Source of the DNA: Evernia prunastri
Lineage: Eukaryota > Ascomycota > Lecanoromycetes > Lecanorales > Parmeliaceae
Reading direction: 5' to 3'
DNA length: 64,000 nt
Assembly: GCA_003184365.1 (NCBI GenBank)
Contig: NKYR01000066.1
Coordinates: forward strand, 62,001 to 126,000
Shown here: in pieces, positions 44,134 through 53,702 of the stretch
Layout: each line of letters begins with the position of its first letter
Numbering within the stretch: the first letter of the stretch is position 1
Position numbers and translations under genes: made by a program
Notes under the pieces: model-generated
The model's input: only the letters and a program-made list of their open reading frames with translations
Databases searched by the model: none
What the model was told of the DNA's origin: nothing

Positions 44134-45224
44134 ATGCGGTTCAAGCCCGTTGCTGCGCCACCTTCTCTACATCAATATCAGCACTCAGACTGTATGCAAT
44201 ACCATTCGCAGGAATACCAGCAGCTTCCCCCGGAACAATGGCCAGGTGCGCTTCAATATCACAAGGGAAACGGGAAGGCTAATAATCAGTCAATGTCTAG
44301 ACCTCTAGAGGAACTCCTCACCTCTTCTGGTATCTTGACAGGGCAAGAAGCTCATAGACTGCGAGAGTACTGCAATAGCGCCTACCTGGACTTTGACGCG
44401 GACCTCACAGATTCCTACGGTGTTCTGTTCGAGGATGGGGACCTTAATGCTTTCCACGAGCACTTTGAAGGCCGCGTCAAGCATTTCGAGGGCAAACGGT
44501 ATGAAGCGGCGCAGGAACTGTTCAAGCTCAGATGGGGTGCAATGCGTACTCCGGTTTATGTTGTGCTGCTCACTCTTCGAGATCTCCATCCTCCAGTACG
44601 CCAGAAGTACATTGCTATAGCCGAATGGCTTGTTAACACGGCCAAAGTTCCCGTTGATGGTATGTTCTGAGGGATGGCGACCCATCCTTTTCTGTTGTTG
44701 ATGTGCCTATGTTCCGACGCAAATACATAGCTTGCAACTGTAGATACATAGCCAAAGGGATAGGTGCTGACTACTTTTAAACAGGGACCGACATATCTGG
44801 CTTCACAGCTCTGATACATTCCATCTCCACTAAACCCTATTACGACACCGAATTCGCCCAACTCATGCTTGATGCCGGAGGTGATATCAATCGACAAGAC
44901 CGCTTTGGCGGGGTAGCCGCCCACGACATCGCCACAGTTCAGCTCCTTCACGATCACGCCGCTCATCAAGTGGCCGGGCGCGCTCTACAGTGGTACCTAG
45001 AACATGGTGGGAAAGTGGATATTAAGGACGGGGACGACACCTCTGTGCGGGAGATCATTGAGCAATTACAAAACACGGATAAGACTCTGAAATGGGTGAT
45101 CGAAAGGTTCGAACAACAACAAGGTGATGGTAGCAGTGGTCCAATCGCACGGCCTACAGCCCGCAACCGTCCATGCCCATGTGGGTCGGGTCGAAAATTC
45201 AAGAAGTGCTGTGGTAAGGAATGA
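44134..45224 (+). CDS. Ankyrin-like protein with C-terminal SEC-C zinc motif
   Basis: Two exons: 44134..44659 and 44785..45224, with a 125-bp intron; 321 residues. The N-terminal part is soluble and charged. Ankyrin-like helices follow (GFTALIHSIS, FAQLMLDAGGDINRQDRFGG, ALQWYLEHGGKVDIKDGDDT). The end, NRPCPCGSGRKFKKCCGKE, is a complete SEC-C motif (CxCGSGxxxxxCC), the zinc-binding tail known from bacterial SecA. Fungal proteins with ankyrin repeats and this tail exist, but their role is unknown. A later in-frame ATG at 44191 is an alternative start. Probably a cytosolic zinc protein that binds other proteins. Confidence 0.8.
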
Positions 45225-45652
45225 TGCCCGACGCCCAAGCTTGTAGTCCTGGTCACGGGCTTTTTAGCATTTGATGATAGCGTTAAAAAAGCATCGACCG
45301 TGTCAGCGTTCACTGCGTTGATTGAAAGCATGTTGCGGCTGCCACCGTACAACGTCCATCGCCTTCGGTAGGTAGAAAATTTCCAGCTGCCAGTCCCTTC
45401 TCATGATGCCACCATACCCTGATCCACCGGAACTTATCGCTCGAGTGCAGGGATCGCAGCGCGGCCCAAAAAGGTGGAAGTACACGCTATGCACTCTATC
45501 TGCAGATTTGAGCAGCTTCAAACTTAGGGAACCGCCTCTAGTGGTAAACTCGAACTTCATCGTGCGATTCCGACGTCCGTGTCTGCGGGGTGGAGACTAA
45601 AGTAGTGTTCTTAGTGACAATTCGGACAGCATCTCACGACTTAATGTATCAC
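45225..45652. other. Convergent intergenic region
   Basis: 3' flanks of the ankyrin/SEC-C gene and of the minus-strand membrane coiled-coil gene. No gene supported. Confidence 0.45.
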
Positions 45653-46117
45653 CTACCTATCGCTGTAGTCTCGACTTCTATACATCAGCTTTGTTTTAAG
45701 GGCTGTGATTTTATCACGAAGCATTCCTAGCTCCAGCTCCTTTGCCACCAGTTTCAACCTAAGGCTTTCCTCGATTGAGGCTTTGTTTCGGTCAAGGTTC
45801 TCACGCAGCGTTCGTAATTGCTCCTCAACAGCTGTACGAATGGCGTTGTTATCATTTTGCAGCTCATTGAACCGCTTTTCGCTGTCTTCTTTTGTCTTCC
45901 TGTCATTGCGGGACTTCCAGATCGTTGACGCTACTGACCAAGCCAGCGCGAGGATAGCGATCCCGGTGGACCACCAACCTGTCCATGTGGTTGAGACATT
46001 GGCTTCTCGCAGTATCGCATGCGTGATGTTCTCCGCGATTGCGGGAAGCTTTGTTGTAGCATCGAGCGTTATGATATCTTTTGTTAAGGTTGTTGTCCTA
46101 GCCACGGTGGGTACCAT
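45653..46117 (-). CDS. Small membrane protein with coiled-coil tail, hypothetical
   Basis: ATG at 46117 to the stop at 45653, 154 residues. A polar start is followed by a membrane helix (WWSTGIAILALAWSVASTIW) at about residues 47-66, then a basic patch (KSRNDRKTKEDSEKR) and a coiled coil of about 75 residues. No known family. The frame is open further upstream to about 46180 without an ATG. An upstream exon beginning near 46238 was tried, but the phase did not fit. The layout resembles the two larger membrane coiled-coil genes at 31.6 and 36.3 kb, without evident sequence identity. Confidence 0.5.
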   Translation of the reverse strand: MVPTVARTTTLTKDIITLDATTKLPAIAENITHAILREANVSTTWTGWWSTGIAILALAWSVASTIWKSRNDRKTKEDSEKRFNELQNDNNAIRTAVEEQLRTLRENLDRNKASIEESLRLKLVAKELELGMLRDKITALKTKLMYRSRDYSDR

Positions 46118-46281
46118 GGTTACGAGCTTCTGGGGAAATACAATATTAGTGATGGTTGGTGTGATGGGAAAAGTAAACAAACCAAAACCCTTTACCTATG
46201 CTGTACCGGACGCTCCTTCCGTTGAGTTTGTCGCTGCCATAATGATAGTCTCGCGCAAGAAACCACCCCCCCTTCCTTCAT

Positions 46282-46641
46282 TCACCCACCACCTCCCTTC
46301 CCCGTACCCAAACACCACGCATTCAGCCCCCGAACCTCCGTCTCCATCCTCTCCCTCACCGCCATCCTCGCCTCCCAAACCACCTCCACCCCCAACCCCC
46401 TCCTGCCCCCCTCTTCAATTGCCCTAGCCTCGCGCACCGTCCCCCTCTTCCTGATCGCGGCCACCTTTGCGAGATAGCAGTCGCGGCAGTAAGGACGGTC
46501 GGGGTCGCGGATGCGCGGGAGGGTGGCCGGGTCCCAGGTAGGGCAGGGGCTCCACCAGGACCAGGCGGGGCAGCGGGAAGTGACGTGGTGGGAGATGATG
46601 TGGCCGCATTGGGAGAAGGTGGTGCATGTTGCTTGGCACAT
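46282..46641 (-). CDS. Small Cys-rich protein, divergent paralogue A, 119 aa
   Basis: A single exon. It starts MCQATCTTFSQCGHIISHH, then CPAWSWWSPCPTWDPATLP and DRPYCRDCYLAKVAAIRKR, and ends in a charged, Gly-rich tail. The pattern Cys-x..CGH..C..PCP.W..CxxC suggests a small zinc-binding unit. The gene at 47151 on the opposite strand encodes the same layout and is clearly a paralogue. Short ascomycete proteins starting MC..CGH are common and of unknown function. Composition in the second half is biased by G-rich DNA, so the exact end is less sure. Confidence 0.6.
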   Translation of the reverse strand: MCQATCTTFSQCGHIISHHVTSRCPAWSWWSPCPTWDPATLPRIRDPDRPYCRDCYLAKVAAIRKRGTVREARAIEEGGRRGLGVEVVWEARMAVRERMETEVRGLNAWCLGTGKGGGG

Positions 46642-47150
46642 GATGGGTCAGTGGTGGTGGATGTGGTTTTGTGAGAGGTGAAGTAAGGGGTTGGTAACGT
46701 ACTGAGAAGAGGATCTTGTTGTTGAAGGGCCGTCTGGGTATCTTCACCGTTGAACATTGTCCGTCTTTGTTGCAAGACAAATCTATTGTCAATGCTGAAA
46801 AGCTTTGACGCATAAAGTCGTTGTCTTTCAGCATCGAAAGGATCCTTTTACCGACCGATCTCGAAGGCAATGAGACAATGGAACTCAAGGCCTGTAGTTT
46901 GAAGAGGTAAGAACAATGGTCTTTGTGTCGACAAAGATTCGGTGAACAACATTACCGAGCTTCACAGATTTAAGACCATCTCCCCCGGTCATCTTGCAAA
47001 CACACTTCTCCAATCCAACTTGGCACCAACAATCCAGCAACGCAATCAAAGTCCCATCCATCCTTCACCAAGCCTACCCTCAAAACCAAAAAAGTAACAG
47101 AAAAAGAAGCAAAGAAACCCCCCGACCACCAACAACCCCCCCAAAAAGAA
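46642..47150. promoter_or_regulatory. Shared upstream region of two divergent Cys-rich genes
   Basis: A 509-bp gap between the start codons of the two paralogues. It presumably serves as a bidirectional promoter. A coding-like minus-strand frame (about 46890-46750) was noted but not joined to either gene. Confidence 0.4.
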
Positions 47151-47516
47151 ATGTGCACCGCCAAACCCCGCCTCGCCGAATGCGGCCACACAATCTCCTA
47201 CGAAATCATGCTCCCGTGCCCCTCCTACCCCGGCAGCGGCCCCCCCTGCCCGGCCTGGAACGCCCGCCTCCTGAACAAAGTCATGACGAACCGCCCCAGC
47301 TGCGTCGACTGCCACCTGCAGCAGGAGCGGAAGATCGCGCGGCGGTACATCGAGGCGGAGATGGGCCTTGCGAGGGGCGGCGGGGACGGGACGACGGCGG
47401 CGAAGGGGGTGTGGGAGGCGCGGTTGAGGAGCGGGGTCAAGATGCAGGCGGAGGTGAATCGGTTGGATAAGAAGGCTGGGAGGGAGGGGGCGTGGAGGGA
47501 GGAGGAAAGGTTGTAG
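47151..47516 (+). CDS. Small Cys-rich protein, divergent paralogue B, 121 aa
   Basis: A single exon. It starts MCTAKPRLAECGHTISYEIM, then CPSYPGSGPPCPAWNARLLN and NRPSCVDCHLQQERKIARRY, and ends in a charged helix rich in Lys, Arg and Glu. The positions of the CGH, PCP.W and CxxC elements match paralogue A residue for residue over the first 70 positions, with low identity elsewhere. Probably a zinc-binding protein of unknown role. Confidence 0.65.
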   Translation: MCTAKPRLAECGHTISYEIMLPCPSYPGSGPPCPAWNARLLNKVMTNRPSCVDCHLQQERKIARRYIEAEMGLARGGGDGTTAAKGVWEARLRSGVKMQAEVNRLDKKAGREGAWREEERL

Positions 47517-47894
47517 GTGGGTGGTTGGGCTGTATGTGAGTTTGAATGTATCCAATTCTGTGTCGTTGATTTTGTGTTCAAGCTCTGAGGTATAGTAAGA
47601 TGAGCTTCCATCGTCTATTGTAATATCCTCGGTCAATATTCCTTTCGCATGTAGATGTGGGGAGGGAGATATTGGAGTATGAAGTGGATACGTAGATATA
47701 TCTCTGGGACGTTTCGAGTGTAAGCTGGAAGAACGGTTGATGGATGGGGCAAACTTTGCACTCGTTATCGAACTCACAACATTGTATCCTGAGAGAGTTT
47801 ATACCAAGCAAATGCTTTTTGTCGTCATTTATTTTGTGGTTCAAAGGGTAGATGGCCTTTTGTGGCCGATGCCTTCTCACAATGCCGGAACCAC
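47517..47894. other. Convergent intergenic region
   Basis: 3' flanks of paralogue B and the SDR reductase gene. No gene supported. Confidence 0.45.
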
Positions 47895-49301
47895 TCACCC
47901 CGGTATCATACCCGCCAACCTCAATCGATCAAAAGCCTTGAACCAGGAACTGTTTGGGTCAATCTCCTCCTCAAACCCCACCTTCCTCGCCTTGTCCAAG
48001 CTCATATGCCTATCAAATGTAAAATGATACCCATACTCATCCAGAGCCTCCGCCTTGAAAACCCTACTACCCTTTCCGCCCCACTCCTCCAAGACGTGCT
48101 TGTGCTTCTCAATATACTCTCCCGGCTTTAGCGCGACCTGACCATCAACACTAGGGCCTAAGCCTTCGAGGCCGAAGTACTTTGCAATAGCGGGCCAGCG
48201 CTCGCTCATGCTTGACGGACGAGCCTGGTCCGCGATATTGAATAACTCACCGCCTCCGCACTTTTCAGGGTGTAAGGAGGCCCAAATAGAGAATTTCGCT
48301 ATGATGTCTGCGGAAGCGTCATTGAAGAGGGAATGGTAGGCAGGTAGCGTGCCGGGGAAGGGGACTTTGGCGCCTTTTCCCTCGACAAGAGCGTACAGGG
48401 AGAGGTAGGTGGCCCAGTGGGCTGGGAGATTGAAGGTGCTGCCGTTGGGGACGAAGCCGACCTTTTTCGAAGGGCCGCGTATGAGAATGTTGAAATGCGC
48501 TACGAGTGAATGTACCCTGTACTTACAATAGCATCCGGCCTGACTTCACACCACGTCCATTCTCGCCCTTTGCTCATCCGTTCGAGCGCATCTTGATGCG
48601 CAAAGCAAAACACACTGCGGGCGATTGGCTCCGGCAACCGTCCCATGGATTCTTTGAAGGGGGCCGTGAAGACTCCACCTGGAAGATGAATGCCATACCC
48701 CTATTCTAGGCCCTCAGTACTCCGGTGAACAAAACTCGGGGGCTCCGATGTTAGAGTCTCACCCTGGTGCCGCTGGGAAAAGCCACGAATTTCAGGTTTG
48801 GGGAAATAATATTCAGGGCGCCGATTGCACGCTCGATCATGTCACGGTTGACCTTCGTTTCGACGTCAGGTTCTTGTTCCTGCTTATAAGCTGATGAAGG
48901 CAAAAATCATTCATGTCAGTTGCAAAGTCGTCCACCAAGGTCACTCATCCGTGGAGCGGACGATCGAATGACCCTCAACAGCCAGACGCACCAAAATAGA
49001 AAGCATGCGTGACATTGCCAATATCTCCGACTTGGCGCTTTAGAAAAGCTGTTAGATCCTCGATTGACCCTCGTAATAGATTAACATGAGGGACTAGCAG
49101 GAGCTCCGGTCGCGACGGCGAGGACCCGGGCCAATAAGAGTCGACGAGGCTGAAAGGCCGGTTCACCAATGCTGTTACGCGTGAGAAAGTGCCTTGAGCG
49201 GGATAGTCGGAGAGGAGCTGGTCGACGACTCCCCAGCCTGCTAGACCGGATGCGCCAAACACCAATGCGTGAGCGCTGGTTGCTGGTGCAGATTGAGGCA
49301 T
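47895..49301 (-). CDS. SDR-type NAD(P)-dependent reductase (PRISE-like)
   Basis: Four exons: 49301..48992, 48890..48763, 48700..48527 and 48461..47895; introns of 101, 62 and 65 bp; 392 residues, with the frame closing exactly. The start leads into the Rossmann glycine motif ALVFGASGLAGWGVVDQLL. Later blocks are RDMIERAIGALNI, FVAFPSGTRGYGIH, EWTWCEVRPDAIVGFVPNGS, FNLPAHWATYLSLYALVEG and GELFNIADQARPSSM. This order fits the extended short-chain reductases of the PRISE/iridoid-synthase-like group found in fungi. They reduce activated C=C bonds in some members; the substrate here is unknown. Cytosolic. Confidence 0.85.
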
Positions 49302-50571
49302 ATTGTCCCTCAGAGATGGGAATGGCGAGCCATTAGAAGTATGGGTTGAGAAATCATCGATTGGGGCACAGTCAGAGTAGCTTTTCTATATCAAATGTCT
49401 GAGTCACGCAAAGAGATAGGGTTGTGGTAAGAACGTCATTGGGCATGAAGCATTAAGTCGAAACCTATGCGCTAATGCATATTCTGATTCGTGCATGCAT
49501 GACCATCTCACAAAATATGCACCTACCTTAGCACATTATTGTATTTCGGGTCGCAGAAGTACCTCCTCAACGCAAATTGAGTCGAGCCAGGCCGGGAACA
49601 GAAGGTGCAGGAATTGGTATCATCTGGTGACGCGAAAAGCCTTTGATGGCGGTGTCTAGATACATATTTAGATAGAAGGTAGCTGGTACATCTTCTCTAT
49701 GACCCATAGCACGCCTCTGGAAGCGGCAAGCCTGATCAAATTCAGCAATATCACACCTATAGATTATGGAGAGTGTTAGATAGGGAATGGCTCCTGTCAG
49801 AGTTGTGCGTGATCACTTCTACCATATATGCGCGATTTGATTTCGTTGCGATCCAATAGAGTAGCGCCAGAGTCCCACCAAGGCTTAGGTCTCTAGTCGT
49901 TCCTACCTGAAGAAGCAAGTGACCTGGTCAATATGCAAACACAACAGTTGCCTATCTCAAAGCATTCGACGGCTGGAGGAACAGTAGGGCTGCTATGACA
50001 GGACTGACCACCTATTCTGACGGAGGCCAGGTAAAATTAGCACCGGTGCCCAAATGCTGATTAGGAGAGGTGGTGGACGGTGCCTTCCTTTACTCTAGGT
50101 ACTTATGTACGTGGTACCTACCTTAAAAGATTCTCGTCCCATGTTCCGGGCCGATTCATACTACTAGGGTTAGGGTTGAGGCGAATTTCGAACTCCCGAG
50201 CCTTGTGCCGGCTTGCAGCCTGCAGCAAGGTCGTTCAAGAATAAAACACCACAAATTAGACCGAGCTTACGACGCAGAACTGGCATGTAAGGAGGCCACG
50301 ATCATTTCCAGGCATTGAGAGTACGAGGCCTTCGCGGATATCTGTAAGAATCCAAGTGCATACGACTCCTTTCACTGCCGGCCCTCAGGCCGTGCACTCC
50401 CACATCTGCAACTGTCAAAAGAAAGTAAACAGCCATGCGTACTCAATCATATAATAATAGCTGGCTCTGCACCTCTTTTTATGATGTCTTTAAAGCTTTC
50501 GAACTTCTCACGCCCAAGCCGTATCATTGTACCGCCGGTTTCTCCAAAGCCGAACATCTTACCAGAGCAAA
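49302..50571. other. Divergent intergenic region
   Basis: About 1.27 kb between the SDR reductase (minus) and the tannase (plus). It includes TAGGTACTTATGTACGTGG and GGTACCTACCTTA words near 50097-50125. No gene supported. Confidence 0.45.
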
Positions 50572-52407
50572 ATGCGCTCAGATTTGCTCTTCATTACTGC
50601 AACGGCATTCGCTGCCACTGTGCAGCCCGCGACTCTCGATGAGGTCTGCACGACATCTCATGTCTTAGCCTCACTGCCATCTACCGACTTCTATCTCGGC
50701 ATCACCATCGATTCATCCTCGGTGACTGCCAGTCAGGTCACCAACTCTTCGGTCAGCGGTCAGAATTTCTACCCTGACGCTACATTTGACTATTGCAATG
50801 TCACCTTCGCCTACACCCACGATGGACGTGATGACCTGGTCAATGTCAATTATTGGCTTCCTTCTCCGGCCAATTTCAAGAACCGTTACCTTTCAACCGG
50901 AGGTGGTGGGTTTTTCATCAACTCAGGCACAGCCAGCTCAGGCTCCCTCCCAGGAGGTATTATTTACGGCGCCGTCGCCGGCCTCACGGACGGAGGGTTT
51001 GGAGGATTTACTTCCAGCTTTGACAGCGTCTTCCTCATCCAGAATGGCACGGTGAACTGGGAACCAGTTTTCATGTTCGGATATCAAGCTCATCATGAGC
51101 TGACTTCACTTGGAAAGGAGTTTACCAAACAATTCTTCAATATGACCTCCAGCAATTCCAGTATCTCCTTTTTCTCTGCCGGCTCTGGGAACTCCACAAA
51201 GTTATACTCTTACTACCAGGGTTGCTCCGAAGGTGGCCGTGAAGGGTGGAGTCAAGTCCAGCGATTTGGGGATGAATGGGATGGTGCTATCACAGGCGCC
51301 CCTGTCATCCGCTTCTCTCAGCAACAAATTCAACATCTGTTCTCAAATGTTGTTGAACAAACCCTGGGTTACTACCCCCCTCCTTGTGAACTTGAGGCGA
51401 TTGTCAATTCTACCATTGCGGTGTGTGACTCTCTAGATGGCAAGAGTGATGGTGTAGTAGCCCGATCAGATCTCTGCAAGTTGCATTTCGATCTTAACAG
51501 TACAATTGGCCTGCCCTACTACTGCGCCGCCACCACCGCTCCCTCCTCTCCAAAGGCGAAGAGGCAAATGATGGGAGGTGGTCCTGGAGGTTCGGGGGGA
51601 GGTGCTGCCACGCCTGCTCAGAATGGAACCGTGACCGCAAAAGGCGTAGCAGTTGCGAAAGAAATCATTAACGGTCTGCATGACTCCGGAGGCTGTCGTG
51701 CCTACCTTTCCTACCAGCCCGCTGCATCATTCGCGGACGCGGCTACAACGTATAATACAACAACCAAATCCTGGGGATTAGACATCAGCGGTCCCGGTGC
51801 CGAGTTTGCCGTACGCTTCTTGCAGCTGCTCAATTCCTCCACCCTCAGCAACCTCGATGGGGTCACCTACGACACACTGAAAGACTGGATGTACCAAGGG
51901 TGGCAGGAGTACGAAGACACGCTCCAAACAGATTGGCCAGACCTGACTCCCTTCCATTCGGCCGGCGGCAAAGTTATCCATTTCCACGGCGAGTCCGACA
52001 ACAGTGTCCCGACCGCCTCTTCAGTCCACTACCGCGAATCCGTCCGCAAGATCATGTACCCAGGCATGTCATACAATGCAAGCAGCGAGGCGCTCAATTC
52101 CTGGTACCGGCTCTTCCTCGTGCCGGGCATGGCACACTGCGGGCCAGACGCATCGCAGCCTAACGGGCCAATTCCTCAGACCAATTTGGCCGTGCTTATC
52201 GACTGGGTTGAGAACGGAGTTGAACCCACCACGCTCAATGCGACGCACTTGGCCGGGAGCCAAAAAGGTGAGAACGCGCAGATTTGCGCGTGGCCCCTTA
52301 GGCCGTTGTGGACGGGTAATGGGACGGTGATGAATTGCGTTTATGACCAGGCCAGTATCGACACCTGGCAATACGACTTTCCTGCGTTCAAGATGTCAGT
52401 ATATTAG
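50572..52407 (+). CDS. Secreted tannase/feruloyl esterase family protein
   Basis: A single exon, 611 residues, starting at ATG 50572; frame upstream of it lacks an ATG. A signal peptide (MRSDLLFITATAFAATVQPA) precedes the mature protein. The nucleophile motif is YYQGCSEGGREGWSQ; the acidic residue is in HFHGESDNSVPTAS, and the His in VPGMAHCGPDAS, in which the neighbouring Cys residues can form the CS-D-HC disulfide typical of the family. Many N-x-S/T sites fit an extracellular glycoprotein. Near residue 325-330, SPKAKRQMMGGG is a dibasic (Kex2) site before a Gly-rich insert, as in tannases that are cut into two subunits. The enzyme hydrolyses ester bonds of plant phenolics; tannin versus ferulate preference is not clear. 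Confidence 0.92.
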   Translation: MRSDLLFITATAFAATVQPATLDEVCTTSHVLASLPSTDFYLGITIDSSSVTASQVTNSSVSGQNFYPDATFDYCNVTFAYTHDGRDDLVNVNYWLPSPANFKNRYLSTGGGGFFINSGTASSGSLPGGIIYGAVAGLTDGGFGGFTSSFDSVFLIQNGTVNWEPVFMFGYQAHHELTSLGKEFTKQFFNMTSSNSSISFFSAGSGNSTKLYSYYQGCSEGGREGWSQVQRFGDEWDGAITGAPVIRFSQQQIQHLFSNVVEQTLGYYPPPCELEAIVNSTIAVCDSLDGKSDGVVARSDLCKLHFDLNSTIGLPYYCAATTAPSSPKAKRQMMGGGPGGSGGGAATPAQNGTVTAKGVAVAKEIINGLHDSGGCRAYLSYQPAASFADAATTYNTTTKSWGLDISGPGAEFAVRFLQLLNSSTLSNLDGVTYDTLKDWMYQGWQEYEDTLQTDWPDLTPFHSAGGKVIHFHGESDNSVPTASSVHYRESVRKIMYPGMSYNASSEALNSWYRLFLVPGMAHCGPDASQPNGPIPQTNLAVLIDWVENGVEPTTLNATHLAGSQKGENAQICAWPLRPLWTGNGTVMNCVYDQASIDTWQYDFPAFKMSVY

Positions 52408-52671
52408 GTCCATAGGAGGAGACTTGCCATTAAGGCAGAAAGCATCCCTCAAGATTCTCCCATACCATGCATTTCTACGCTCAATCGTCTCACTCCTCTG
52501 CGTAATCAACACATGATACCAGACAAACGTAGGTTGTAGACAAAGTGATTAAACAATCTCAGCGCCAGGGCTACCCACGTCAAAGGGTCTACTAGAGCCT
52601 TACTAGAAGCCTGAAGAGGCATTTTTCCACGCTCTCGCTTCAAAAACTAAATCACTTCGTGCCGCTTCCAC
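52408..52671. other. Convergent intergenic region
   Basis: 3' flank of the tannase gene and of the doubtful gene that follows. No further feature seen. Confidence 0.4.
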
Positions 52672-53153
52672 TCATGACCGGGGACCACCTGACTGAAGAG
52701 AGTTCCACACACACTTCTCCACTCCTGCACCAGTGCACAACCTATCATCCGAATCCACCTCTTTCAACGCCATAGCACATCCCATCACCGGTGAAGATCC
52801 CGTATCTTCGAGCATCCTTACCGCATCCATGGGCACCGTCGTGATATTGCCATCCTTAGGTATGTGAGCATCTGATTTCTAATCGCCGCTGTGAAGCGAG
52901 ATGACGTTCTTTTAGAGTAGAATAAAGTAGCAAGCCTGGTACCATACCTACACTGCATTAAACAATCGTAGAAAAACGTCGTCAGCGGCAGGAAAAAAGC
53001 TGCTCCGAGTCCCACGGCCCACGCAACAGCGAGCACGATCCCCGGCCCTGCAGCTTTTAGAATTGGGCGAAAGCCCACCGCCGGCGATAAACTGGGTCTG
53101 AGCTACAGGCCACGACTGCTACCGCACTTGATGGCGAACTTTGGCATGTGCAT
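52672..53153 (-). pseudogene. Possible small membrane protein gene with an in-frame TAG
   Basis: A two-exon reading is 53153..52952 and 52871..52672, with an 80-bp GT..AG intron. It gives MHMPKFAIKCGSSRG, a TAG at 53105-53103, then one membrane helix (IVLAVAWAVGLGAAFFLPLT), IPKDGNITTVPMDAVRMLED, and a Cys-containing tail ending CVWNSLQSGGPRS. The intron restores one frame and the tail looks protein-like, which supports a gene. The TAG, or a missed upstream exon, leaves its status open. No family recognised. Confidence 0.35.
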
Positions 53154-53702
53154 TGGAAATCAAAGCTGGATACGTGGGATTAGTGTAGAAGGGACGGAGT
53201 TGCTATGATGGCGTGAGTCAAGAGCTTCCTGGATGGTATGAGGTAAGATGACAGTCCCACGGCTCTCAGATAGGAGCGTTCCATTTCAAGAGCATAATAC
53301 GGAGGGAAGTATTTCAGCGTGTTCGCAAATTATGCTTACTGGCCCCGATGCACTCCATGCGTCGGCATATCTGCCTAGTACTATCCATGCATACTCAGCA
53401 TTCTTATTCACGAATGCATTCTCTATCACCATTGCTGTTCCCCGCTGAGAAGGGTTTGTGTTGGGCGAAGCATCGTTTTGAGCGTATTGGTAGAGGTGTC
53501 AATAGCTGCAGAGGTTCATTGTTAGAGGGCGCTAAAACCCTGAAGGGCAGGTTATATTTCTCTTCGGCCAATTTTTTAATTATAGTATTCGATGTATGAT
53601 CATATACACAATTTGTCTATGAAGGGGGATAAATGCTAGAATCGCTCTCGCAAGACGTCGAGTCTGACTGATCACTTTATCTAGAATCCTTCTATTTAAT
53701 GT
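53154..53702. other. Intergenic region
   Basis: No gene supported. It lies between the doubtful small gene and the stop of the NLR gene. Confidence 0.4.

Noticed and set aside
46196..46240. Upstream exon (MAATNSTEGAS) for the 45.7-kb membrane coiled-coil gene
   Set aside because: No GT..AG pair joins it to the main frame in the right phase.
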